Positions 1 through 10,911 of a stretch of DNA of 64,000 bases are shown here, one piece after another. The notes below the pieces were generated by a model, which saw nothing but the letters and a program-made list of their open reading frames with translations, was not told where the DNA came from and did no database searches. How positions within the stretch are numbered: position 1 is the first letter of the stretch; every line of letters starts with the position of its first letter. This DNA comes from Erigeron canadensis (lineage: Eukaryota > Streptophyta > Magnoliopsida > Asterales > Asteraceae). The stretch lies in contig NC_057764.1 in the NCBI RefSeq assembly GCF_010389155.1, positions 6,944,001-7,008,000 on the forward strand, read 5' to 3'. A program made the translations under genes and the position numbers.

Positions 1-224
1 ATTAACGGTCTAGGATGTCACAAGAAAGACTTACTAGATCACTATTTTCTTAAAAGGTAAGATATAAATGACCTTTCAGTTTGAATATTTGCTTATACCC
101 CTAAAATGTAAACACAAACCAGGATGAGCGACTATTTCCCTTCCTTCATTTCATATATTTGTTTTTTCTCAAGCCTAGATTTGAAAATTCATGATTCTGT
201 CACTTAACTTGAACCGGACCTTTG

Positions 225-3200
225 TCAACGTGGATGGAAGAAGTTGGCATCTAAACCTCTACAAGCCAAATTCCACACTGCACCTACAATTACTACTACA
301 CTTAACCCTATGCCTAAGCAACCAAGTCCGAGGTTAAGCCACAACCTTAAAGATTTTCTTGGTGGTCTCTTGATGGCAAGCCACATAAGACATGGGTACC
401 CGAATGTCAAAGGCAGCGCAATTCCTCCGATGATTCCTGCCAGACTTGGTAGAAAAGGGAATGCCATTGATATAAAAAAAGTGACGCATCCAAAAAAAAT
501 CCGGAATCCCATTTTGGCCAGTTTTGGGCATTTCTTCTTTTTTATATCCGCATATGTATGCTCCATGTTGTCATAGATAACCATGCTATAAATTTGGAAA
601 GCAGTCAAACAACTTAAGCAAACTTGCAAGTAAATGAGACCAAGCACTGGTTTTGATGTCTTGTGGAGTAGGGACTTTGAGAGGGCCATTATCATTCCAC
701 CGCTGGTAGGAAACTGCAACCATTTTTAGAAGATTAAATATATCTGACATTATATTCATATATTATTTGGATATCCATGATGTTCTTTAATTACCTTGTT
801 TCCAAAGGCCCAATATCCAACAATTCCAACGGGAAAGAAACACGCTGCGATAATTGCATATGAAGCTGCCACTCCTTTTCGCATTAACCTCATTGATGGA
901 CGATTTGGGCTTGATGGCATGGTGCCCTGTAACAACAAAAGTTTTGTGCTATAATTAGCAGGCCCTGCAACAATTTGGGCTTGATGGCTGCCGAAAATTG
1001 TGTTAGCTTAAGTTATTAACTTCATTCCCAATAATCCAGCCAAATTTTAAGAATACAATATATATAAATTTGAGAACCACCTAAATTTTTTTAACAATAT
1101 GTTAGATAATGAAAACTTTACCTGTATCTCTAAGACCACATTGTGGCCTCTAAATGCTAGGGCAATGATCCCAAGTGCATTCAATACGCCTCGGATTTGA
1201 CCAACATTAGATGTGACAGCTTTTGAGGGATCATATACAGTGTCATCTACTCTGCCCTTAGCAACTAAAAATACCCATAAAATGGTGCAATATCCAATGG
1301 CCATGATCGCTCCCAGGAACGATACCAATGCAACAGAATGCAAGTTTGGACAAAAGAAGGACACAAAAATGGCTAAACAAGTAAAAACCAAAAACCATTC
1401 TGTTGTAGTTAAGTGATGTTTGGAAGAACAATCTTCACAGAAAAGTTGAGAAAAAAGCTTCAAGGTTCCACCTCCTGTAATTATAAACATCACACATGTG
1501 CCCCCTGCAAGATACATTACTGGGAATATGGCTAAAAGTTTCCCGAGTCTATCACCTAATCGGAAAAAAAGAAAGTCATATCACATACGTAGAAATATAT
1601 CAGAGTTAAATACACATATATATCTATCATGTGTTGTTGTACTCACCAAAGGCTGCCATGGAAAGTTGAAGGTATCTGCTATAACGAGTATTTGGGACGG
1701 ATTCGTGAAGGCTAACTAGCAACATCATGGTGTAGAGCTGCCACACAAATGCCACAGACAAACAAATAACACCCCAAATCCTACAACAAAAAAGATATAT
1801 TTTAAAAAAGAGTCCATAAATATCTTTTCATATACTCTGTTTTTTAATATAATGTATAAATATTTAATCATGTAATAAATTGCTATTAACAACCCTTATA
1901 ATTGTCATTATTATTTTCCTAATTTTTATATGTTAGAAGAGTTGTGATCATTTGAAAACTAAAATTTCGTGAAAACTAGAAAAAACTGGCCAAAATAACC
2001 TGTGATCTGAATTTAACACAATGTGTTTTTAAAAAACACATTGTGTTAAGTTCGTATCACAGTGTATTTGAAATTTTTTTTGATTTTCACGCGTTATCAA
2101 AAACACACTATCATATAAAATCTTAACACAATATGTTTTTAGATTACACAATAAAAACATTTAAATCACGGTGTTTTAGTTTTCAAATATAGATTACTTA
2201 AAAAAGATGTTAGTTTTTCGTGAGATATAGTCCTACCATTTGTGTCATCACCATCACTATCCTCATGTGTGTCAGTGTGTCACCACCATATTAAAAATGG
2301 GTTATTTGAAAACATATTTGAAGTCACTATATTACGTGGTACTCATCCAGCCCAGTATATCTATTATTATATCTATATATATTTCAAATTTTTACTGTAG
2401 TATATATTTGAATTTGAATTCTACTGCTACTCATAAAAGAGCCACTCCATTATTGTATGCTTGATTGACCAGAAGTTAATTCACCATTAAATAAGATAAA
2501 CAAGTAACCAAACAACTAATTGCATATAAATAATCTAAATGAAATTTAACTTATTAAAATGTCCAAATATATGTATAAACAATATTATATAATAATTTAT
2601 AATAAATACTATATGATTCTATTCATAAATAATTGAAGGTTATAATATTACGTACATAGATATATATATTTGATATATTCACACTTTCACAGTGGGTAAA
2701 CAACGGATCGGATGAGTTTTCCTAGTTAGCATATTTAGTGACTTTTAATATAAAACTGAAGTTCAAACAAAGGTTGCAGGACATTTCTACCATTTAAGTA
2801 GAAACTGGAAGCAGCCTCTCTACTTAGGTAGAGGTAAGGTCTGCCTACATCTTAACCTCCCTCATACACCGTCGAGGTATTGGGACTCAAAACCCGCAGA
2901 AGGCGGCACTGAGCAGTACTTACTTTTTTATTTTCTGTAAATGAGTTGACTCAATAATTCGAAATAGTTCTCACTTCTCAGCTAACCTATTACTCAACAC
3001 ATTTTTAGAATTTAAAGATTATAAATATATGTACTTCACATGAATGACATATATAGTTTAATGATAGGAATCGTTTAATTACCAGCCAAGGTAAACGAAG
3101 GCAAGAGGGAGAGACAACGTTTGGGTTCCAATTCCGGAACATATCAAATGAAAAGTGGATGTCCATGAATTCCCTCTTCTCGATTCTGTAATTGGAAGCC

Positions 3201-3405
3201 ATTCGTCGAGTTCTTGGTTGTTTCCCTTTTGGTCTTCCTCGGTATATAGGGGTTCAGAGATCACGTAGTTATCTGGTAATCTTTTGCTTACAATTTCGCC
3301 TTCATCGTTCACTATATGAATTTTGTTCTCGAAAGCGACTTCAACTCGAATACATTCGTCCCCCATCTCGTCCATTGGTATATATGTCCTTACGGGCACT
3401 TCCAC
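225..3405 (-). CDS. LHT-type amino acid transporter, diverged LHT8-like copy
   Basis: Five exons on the minus strand (3405-3083, 1780-1647, 1555-1122, 926-795, 713-225) join through GT-AG sites into one open frame of about 503 aa. The protein belongs to the AAAP family, lysine/histidine transporter branch, which moves amino acids with protons across the plasma membrane. Seen directly: an acidic N-terminus, the family signature WLPITESRRGNSW near residue 70, a GIGTQTLSLPLAFVYLGW first membrane helix, about ten hydrophobic helices, and ALAFRGHNVVLEIQ in exon 3. The N-terminus lacks the Ser/Pro-rich stretch of the copy at 28813-33764. Intron phases match that copy exactly and exon 4 is 132 nt in both, so they are duplicates. 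The start is the only ATG that precedes the conserved core in frame. A TATATAT-like stretch lies about 25-40 bp upstream. No disabling change was seen; substrate is not predictable. Confidence 0.9.
2760..2936 (+). repeat. SINE-like element (family copy 1) inside intron 1 of the LHT gene
   Basis: About 150 bp closely matches the copies at 4255-4453 and 35804-35985, sharing blocks such as CTCTCTACTTAGGTAGAGG, TACACCGTCGAGGTA and CTCAAAACCCGCA. The 5' part resembling a polymerase III B box is degraded. The core resembles the Au family of tRNA-derived plant SINEs as I remember it; the exact family is an inference. Confidence 0.65.
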
Positions 3406-4241
3406 TCTACTTTGTGTGCTTTGGAGAGGAATATATAAAAAGGGAGATGGATTCAGGATTATAGTGTTTATTAATTATTGAAGAGAAAATGGATTCAATA
3501 ACCACCTTATAAACGTCAATTCAAATGTTTAATTAATAAATATATCGTCCATTATTAAACACTTAGTTATGTGGCAGTCTTTACTGGTAGGTAAACGGAA
3601 GACCATATATATATAGTCGAATATTATTAAAAGCGGAAACTTATATTTATGTTTGTCGTCGTTTCGAAAGATACATCTTAGGTTCTATTTTATGTGATAA
3701 AAATATATAATTAGTATCTTTGACCGTTTTTCAAACTATGATAAATCAAACTTTGACCGGTATTCAAACTCATGATAAATCAAACTTGAGAAGTAGAATA
3801 CATCTCGATTATAATTCCATTCTAAGGGATTTGACATCATTCCTACTCACTTCTTACTTTCAACCAATCACGTTATGTCATCTCAAATTCATTATTTCAC
3901 CTCATGTATTTAAAGCGCTTTTTAATCTTCCAAGTGTAAAAATGTTTTAACACCACCACCACCCCTTTCCCAAACAAAATGTGGACTTAAAAACTTTTAA
4001 AATAATAATGCAATAAGGTGTACAAGCTAACTTGCAATTTCTTAGACATGTATAGGCTAAAGGGAGTGAGTTGTTATTGAAAGACTCCTTGACGAGTGAG
4101 ATTCTATATAGAACATTTCATGAGTTTAAGGGGATCCCATAACCTCACACTCCTTTGGCCTTAGCTTGGTGCACCATATGACATGAGTCCATCTTTGTAA
4201 CGGAAACTATACTAAACACCAAATATAGATACTACTTTATC
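3406..4241. other. Intergenic sequence upstream of the first LHT gene
   Basis: AT-rich sequence without a convincing ORF. It must hold the promoter of the minus-strand LHT gene. A TATA-like run lies at about 3428-3440. Apart from that I see no recognisable element. Confidence 0.5.
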
Positions 4242-4254
4242 ATATTGCCATTTT

Positions 4255-4453
4255 GGGTTCGATCCTCATCTCATGCAAAGATCAGAGGGCCTTTTCTACC
4301 ATTTAGGTAGAAATGGAAGCAACCTCTCTACTTAGGTAGAGGTAAGGACTGCCTACATCTTAACCTCTCCATACACCGTCGAGGTACGTATTAAGGCTCA
4401 AAACCCGCATAAGGCGGCAGTGACCAAGTTTCTTTCTTTTCTTTTTCTTTATT
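4255..4453 (+). mobile_element. SINE (family copy 2) with 13-bp target-site duplication
   Basis: The element starts at a polymerase III B-box sequence, GGTTCGATCC (4256-4265), contains the shared core of this family, and ends in a pyrimidine-rich TTTCTTTC tail. It is flanked by ATATTGCCATTTT at 4242-4254 and again at 4454-4466, a 13-bp direct duplication typical of target-primed reverse transcription. No A box precedes the B box, so the copy is either 5'-truncated or derived from a head already lacking it. It has no coding capacity. Confidence 0.8.
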
Positions 4454-5247
4454 ATATTGCCATTTTATTATATAAAGCTATACAAAATATACATTAGCAT
4501 GTTCTTCATTGAACACAACAAAAACAACTAATACCACGACACCCAGAATATAGTATCGGATCTTCTATAGGCACAATATGTAACTTGTTGGAGTATAATC
4601 ATGTTAAATAAATGCATGTCCGAAAATGTTAAAGCCTACAGGGTTACACATACTGACACAAATATGTTAGAGTGGTGGGAGTGGAAGCGGGGTGGGGTGT
4701 GGTGAAGGGCGGTCCCGCATGGGAACACCGCCGCCGGTGGTGTGGGGTGGGGTTTGGTGAAGCAGATTTGGGGATGGAACACTGAGTAGATAGGGAAGAG
4801 CTTTTTCTTTTTCACTTCATAACAGAAGCGTTCGCCAGCTTTTATAGGCATAACAATTCAAGACAACAAGAAAGCAAGAAAAGGATAGCGATCAATTTGG
4901 GATGCGCAGATGAGGAAGCGGAAGCAAGAAAACCAAGAATCTCTTTCTTGTCCTTCTACTTAAGGGGCAAAGAGAAGCGAAGAGAGAGAAAATCATGGGG
5001 GGCCCATGGGATCTGAAACAACCAACCAAAAGATGCAACGTGGACATGGGACCCAGCTAACGGCTAAATGTTGTTACCGTTCTTTTTGTTTTTTTTTGTT
5101 AAATCTCACTCATTTTTCTTTTCACTATATATATCCAACACCTTTTGTAAACAACATAACACAACACAAACTTCAAATCCAAAAGCCTCCACTTTTATAA
5201 AAAAAAAAAAACACTTCTTCTTTATAAAAAATAAACACCCATTACCA

Positions 5248-6789
5248 ATGGATCCAAAGAAAACCAAAAAAAATCCTTTCAACAAATCAAAATATCGCCT
5301 AATTGATCCACAAATGCATGCCAATTTTCATCCAAATCAATTCATGCCTCCACCAAATAATTCTCTTCCAAATCAATTTTATTCTCAATCATCTCAACCT
5401 CCTCCAAATCAATATTCTCAACCTCTTTCAAATCAATCTTATTCTAATCCATCACCATATCAATTTTCTCAACCTTCAACTCCATCCGCTTATTATCCAC
5501 AATCGGCGTCTCCACAAATGTTTGGCTACGGTTCAAGCCCATCTACGCAAACCAACGCCCAATTCTTAAACATGGCTAGAATGAACGATTTTATTCCGAT
5601 CGAGGAAGATGTTCATCAAGATGACGAAGAAGTTGAAATTGTAGCGGAAACCCAACAAGACGATGTTCAAAAAGATGATGACGTGCAAGAAGTCCAAGAT
5701 TGCGGGAAAAAGACGAAAACAAAGCGTGAAAATTGGTCACCGGCATAAGAGGTTGCTTTGGCACAAGCTTAGGTTCAAATTTCCGAATGCAAAAAATATG
5801 GAAATGAACAAAAAGCGGATGGTTTTTGGCGTCGTGTACTTGAGCATTACACCTCACTTGTCGGCCTGACCACACGGACCATTCATGGGTTAACGCCAAA
5901 GTGGAAACAAATGAACGCCACCATGGGTCTCTTCAACAGGCTATACAATCAAGCGGTACTCTTACTTATATAGTTTTTCCTTAGTTTTTAGTAATTATAT
6001 AGTTTTTGCTTAGTTATTAATAATTATATAGTTTTTGCTTAGTTTTTAGTAATTATATAGTTTTTGCTTAGTTATTAATAATTATATAGTTTTTGCTTAG
6101 TTTTTAGTAATTATATAGTTTTGTTCGTAGTTGTTAATAATTATATAGTTTTGTTTGTAGTTGTTAATAATTATATAGTTTTGTTCGTAGTTGTTAATAA
6201 TTATATAGTTTTGTTCGTAGTTGTTAATAATTATATAGTTTTTTTGTAGAAACAAGCCAAGGGAAGCGGGTGCAACGACTTGGATATTATGAGAGTCGCT
6301 ATGGTGGATTTCAAGACCCGCACCAAGAAGGAATTTCCTCACCACGCCGCATGGGATGTTGTGAAGATACACGACAAATGGGCCGAGCAAGAATGTTTCC
6401 AAATATACCAAGACATGGGACCTTCACGTAGCGACTCTTCAAAAAGGAAATCTGGAGAATATGAGACGGCCAGCACCGGGCACTTCATTCCCGACATGAA
6501 TGAAGACCCAAACCCTCCATTGGAAGCGGCAGCAAAAAAGGGAAAAAAGAAGGCATCCGCATCCGGATCCGCCTCCTCAACTGTGGCGGATGACATTAGC
6601 GAGTACGCCAAAAGGAAGACGAGATACTTGGATGAAAAACACGAGACGGATGAGAGGCGCGCAAGACAGCGGGACATCTTGTTTTTCACCAACTCGCATG
6701 CTCATATAACCGATCCCGTGTTGTTGGAAATTGTTCTTAGCGAGAAACGCGAAATTGCCGCAAGACATGGATGGCAATGCCCTTTTTAG
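5248..6789 (+). pseudogene. SANT/Myb plus NAM-associated-domain protein, broken by two stops
   Basis: Two exons (5248-5955 and 6250-6789) join at a phase-0 GT-AG intron into 415 codons. The N-terminal 130 residues are Asn/Gln/Pro/Ser-rich. An acidic linker and KRENWSPA follow, then a trihelix/SANT-like segment (EQKADGFWRRVLEHY, TPKWKQMNATM) and a C-terminal region with KKEFPHHAAWDVVKIHDKW and a basic coiled stretch ending CPF. Such proteins are often annotated as 'glutathione S-transferase T3-like', a misleading name; they resemble the DNA-binding ORF1 of PIF/Harbinger elements. Two in-frame nonsense codons, TAA right after WSPA (5746-5748) and TAG eight codons on, interrupt the frame, while the downstream part stays open. 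A TATA-like CTATATATAT lies at 5125-5134. The family is clear; the tie to this transposon is inferred from its position between the inverted ends. Confidence 0.75.
5962..6245 (+). repeat. Tandem repeat array inside the pseudogene intron
   Basis: A unit of about 29-30 bp built on TTAATAATTATATAGTTTT is repeated roughly ten times and fills almost the whole 294-bp intron. Units in the left half carry TTGCTTAG and those in the right half GTTCGTAG, so two variants have expanded separately. Confidence 0.85.
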
Positions 6790-7166
6790 TTTCGTTCGTG
6801 TAATGTTTTCATTTGAATAATTGTTGGACTTGTTTTTAATTTCGTCGTTTTTTTTTTAAGTATTATTATGTACTTTTTTATTTATTAATAAATGTTTTTT
6901 AATGTTTTAAATTTATAGAGTAAAAATAAATGGAAATAAAAAAGATGATGTGGAAATTGGGGTTGGGGTGAGTGGCGCCACCATTTTGGAATGATTTTGG
7001 GTGAATTGGGGAAGTTTGAGGTGGAAGGTTTTTATTGAAAAATGGTGATGTGGAAATTTGGGGAAGATTGGGGTTGGGGTATCCACTCTCACCCCCCTTA
7101 TGTAATTAATTAATATGGTAACTTAGTATATTAATTAATATGTCATGAAATAATTAAATAAGTATT

Positions 7167-7703
7167 TGTTAAAAGTTAAATATAAGTTTATTAATTAATA
7201 GTTTGAAAAGAAATGGACTTAAATGAAAATTATGAATTAGGGATGTTTCTTAATTGTCCTAATAGGGGGCCGGTTTTGTAACCCAACACAAACTTGTTCA
7301 CTAACTTAGATAACCCTAATTAATAAACCCTATATAAAGGGATTAAGGGTTATTGATTTGAATAACAATTGAAAGGTAAAACCCTAAATAATTCTCTCTT
7401 TTGTTCTCTCTTTGGTTCGGCCGAAAACATCAAACCTAAAGGGTTTTCGGTTCTTGGGTTTTGACTTTATCAAGGAGCACAAAGGGTTGTGGGATTCGTG
7501 ATCGAGTAATAGCATACATACATAGTGGTGTCGTGTGTGCGATGGTAGAGGGGTTTTACTTTAAACCCTAACAATTATTTTATTTTTATTGGAGCTTAGT
7601 TAAAAGTTACACATTCACAACATTGTTAATTTATATATTACATAAATTATTTCCGCTACGTACTCGTGTTATTTGTATGTGACAAATTGTTTAAATTCTA
7701 ACA
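7167..7703 (+). mobile_element. Orphan 5' LTR with adjacent tRNA-Met primer-binding site
   Basis: The 537-bp segment begins TGTTAAAAGTTAAA and ends TTTAAATTCTAACA, an imperfect terminal inverted repeat with the TG...CA ends of an LTR. A TATATAAAGG box is at 7331-7340. Immediately downstream is TGGTATCACAAGCC, one or two bases off the initiator tRNA-Met primer site used by Copia elements. No matching 3' LTR occurs in the window, so this is the left end of a truncated element. Confidence 0.65.
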
Positions 7704-8760
7704 GTGGTATCACAAGCCTACTATGTGATATATTTAGTTACAAAGTTTAAAAGTTGAGGGGGTTTTGAGCGTTTTGGTAGATTGGTTCGATCAAAGAAAA
7801 AATATATATTTGTTTTGTTCGACTAAAAAGGAACAAAAAAGGTTTTTGTTTGTTTTGTTTTTTTCTTTCACAAAAACCATTTAAAGTAAACGTTAAATTA
7901 AGCTCTCTATGCAAGTTTTAATTATGTGAATTAGCATGTTTATTTGATAATTTGTAAGTTATTGTATCTTTTTTTTTAAACTTTTTAAATACAAGTAAAA
8001 CCATAAGGAATTCATGTAAAATTCTTAATGGTTATTACTTATAGATTGATATATGTTGTTTTATTTAAAGATCCAATAATGAGGAGTTATTATTTGATAA
8101 TTATGTGACAATGTGAAATTTTTCTGTCAATTTTTCTCTTTGACACCAGTGCATTAAAGAATTCATATAAAATCAACCGTAATGAGTTAGAAACTCTCCT
8201 TTGGACTGTAGATGCATAACTCATAGGGCTACAACTTTGTAGTTCTGTACTAACCCCAATTCGGACGTTTACTATGTCAAATCTGGTGGTAAAGCTGCTG
8301 GAAGTTTCCAGTCAGCCCCTTAACTATGTGTTTTATTTGATAATTGTATGTTTGTACATTGTTTAAAGGCTTACACAATCAAGGTTACTTGATGTATGTG
8401 GTCCTACTTCCGTATGAAGGGGAAACCATTCTTAAACATGTACATTAATCCGCAGAGATCATGATTTAGGTTGCCCACCATTAATCGTTGAATGATTAAG
8501 TGTTAATAGTTAGTAAGTTTATTATTTTGCTATTATTGTAAATGGTGATGCAAAATCGTTTTAAGGAAAAAAAAAATAAACTTAGACTAATAAATATGAA
8601 ATACGATTTTGTTATAATAAAATTGGTGTCTCACAATCAAAAGATACACCGGTTCAGCCATTTGAACAAACTGTAAAAGAGGTATAAGTCGGGATGCCTT
8701 GGCTCCCTAAAGAAGTGGGTACTTAATTGCTTCGTGCAAGACTTACTTCTCCGCTTCTTT
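7704..8760 (+). other. Non-coding internal region of the truncated LTR element
   Basis: About 1 kb following the primer site has no ORF and no recognisable gag or pol domain. It may be an untranslated leader or a decayed remnant. The right boundary is unclear, and from 8760 to 8989 nothing else is recognisable apart from a TCGGGTCA-type repeat. Confidence 0.35.
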
Positions 8761-8989
8761 GTGCGTTCAAATGGAGCCACGTGATGCTAGGATCGGGTCA
8801 TATCTCGGGTCAACTCTGGTCAACGTTGGAAAAATCGTTGGATCGAGTTAAATCTCGGAATATCGGTCAAATATTGGGTTGGATCGGGTCAAAGTCAACA
8901 AAAGGTTTTTATTTTTAATCTCTATATTCGCAGAATATATCATATATTTATATTTATATCTATTTATATTTGTCAATTTTTTAAAAAAG

Positions 8990-10282
8990 GTATACGAAAT
9001 ATTCAGGTCCCGTGACCAATTCCTGAAATCATTTACAGTTCCATTGACATTTTCGTCACAACCTTTCATGATACTAAAAAGCTGGTGTGCCTTGGTTGGT
9101 CCTTTATTGCATACTGATGCATTGTACACAAACAGTTGTTAGGCATATTTGAGTTGCCTTTCCTGCTTTGATAGGCGTCTTTATTGAGGTGGAACCATTA
9201 GGTGGTTGTGTATTTCTTCGAAAATAGCGAGCCTGGAACACCCTTTTTCACCTATGGCATCAAATCTCACCATCGCCCTGCATCCTGTATGCTCTATATT
9301 GCTTTTCCTAATCGACTTTCCACAATATTCTAGTGTGTCCACTTTCATTTTTGGTGGGTTTTCAAATCTGCTGCATATATACCACTTCTGGCATATCCTC
9401 CCACTTTTAGTCTTTTTGTTATTAGACTTTCTAACATCAAATCCTGCCCCATATGCATATTCTTGGTACATTTGTTGACACTGTTCTAGGCTTCCGTAAT
9501 TCCTTCCTAAAACTGGTCTATATTTTATATCAACACCTGGCTCACGAAACAAGGACCCTTCTGGTGTTGCATGGTTTATGTTATAGTAGTTTTTGGTGTA
9601 ACATTTGAACTGCCAACACCTGTGTCATAACCTGTGACACGCAGTTCCTATCAGCCATTTTGATCAAACACTTTATGAGCAAAGACAGATTAATCAGTTA
9701 AATACAACTCTTCAATCAATAATAACGTGATTCCATACAATCCTTCTTTCATCGAATTCATTAAGCTATAAAAACATCATGTGTTTCACACTCTAAGCAT
9801 ATTGATCATCAACAAGTTTTATTCAAAACTCCAAATAATCACGGTTCCACTAAAATTAATTGTCATTAAGCAATAAAATACGATTAATAATATGATTCGG
9901 TACAATCCATCTTTCACTAACACATACAAACACCTTGTGTTTCACATTTTAAGAATATCAAGTATTAGACATTTTGAATCAAACCTACAAATAATCAAAG
10001 TTACATGAAATCTAACTGTCATTAATCAACAAACAACTTGTATTTCACATTCAAGGCATATCGAGTTTCAAACAGTTTAAATCAAACCTACAAATTATCA
10101 AAATTACATGAAATCTAACTGTCATTAAGCGAAACAAACACCTAGTGATTCAGATTGATTATCAATTTTGTGATTCCATAGACTGAATATATAAACAGAT
10201 ACAAGCAGCTTGTGTTTCAGATTCACTTACTGTTTACTATTTCTTCGAGTTCCTCATCGCTTATCATAGCGTCTTCCTCCAT
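8990..10282 (-). pseudogene. FAR1-RELATED SEQUENCE-like gene, decayed N-terminal half
   Basis: On the minus strand a short acidic first exon (ATG at 10282-10280, MEEDAMISDEELEEIVN) ends at a GTAAGT donor at 10230-10225. Later, 9552-9181 encodes a FAR1-type DNA-binding domain: MYQEYAYGAGFDVRKSN, a Cys at WYICSRF, GCRAMVRFD and the EEIHNHLM end of the zinc-binding CCHH unit. The same frame continues after two in-frame stops (9181-9183 and about 42 bases later) into GPTKAHQLFSIMKG and NDFRNWSRDLN, a conserved linker of this family. Transposase-like and SWIM domains are missing. FAR1/FHY3 proteins are transcription factors domesticated from Mutator-like transposases. This could be a dead host gene or a MULE fragment; the two stops and lack of the rest argue it is not functional. 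Confidence 0.65.
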
Positions 10283-10911
10283 TGACTAATAATTCGGAAT
10301 CAGTTACTGTTTTAATTGACGTCGGCTAGGTTAATTGAAGTTGAATTTTCCGGCGAGGATTGACAATACGAATCGAACAAAATATATCGAAGGAAGATGA
10401 AGATGACGACGGGAAGATTGTTTGATCGCGATTACCGACGGCTATGAACAATATTAGAGTAATAAAGAGGACGTCCGACGGTGGTTTGTGGCGAGGTTAG
10501 GGTTTTGGTTGCCGGATGGAAACAGTGGTAAAAGAGGAGTGTGGTGTTTTTATTTATTTATATAGTTCGTGTATAATTACCTTTTTCCCCTCGTGTTATT
10601 TTTTGTTAAATGATCATCACCTTAGATTACATCTGATCCAATGGTCTAGATTAGTTTTCTGGTTTTCACAAAAACCCTCGTTTTTAAATGAATACAATTC
10701 ACGTATAGTATACCTATATCAATTTTTGATGGATAAAAAGTAAATGAAGAGATAATATAACAAACGAAAAAAAATGTTTGTTAAGAGATGCAAGTTTTAA
10801 CAAGAACGTGTATTATGCAAAATCTGAAGTCTTATTCTTAATTTTTTTAACAGAAGTCTTATTATAAATAACCCCTTTAAATATTCGTCACTCCTTATTA
10901 AATTTTTTTTT

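Larger units (their letters stand above)
4670..7097 (+). mobile_element. PIF/Harbinger-like DNA transposon lacking a transposase
   Basis: The 2.4-kb segment is flanked by TTA at 4667-4669 and 7098-7100, the target duplication of the PIF/Harbinger superfamily. Its ends form an imperfect inverted repeat: GAGTGGTGGGAGTGGAAGC at the left against GGGGGGTGAGAGTGGATAC read inward from the right, about 14 of 19 matching. Both subterminal regions are G-rich with repeats such as GGGGTTGGGGT. The only coding region is the SANT/Myb-like pseudogene at 5248-6789; no DDE transposase is present, so this copy would depend on a transposase supplied elsewhere. The link between ends and superfamily is from TSD and ORF type, not from a database match. 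Confidence 0.6.

Noticed and set aside
4256..4265. Possible tRNA gene (perfect B box)
   Set aside because: No cloverleaf or A box around it; it lies at the head of a SINE bounded by a 13-bp target duplication.
10516..10743. 75-codon plus-strand ORF near the FRS relic
   Set aside because: AT-rich, no motif, overlaps the upstream region of the minus-strand FRS gene.
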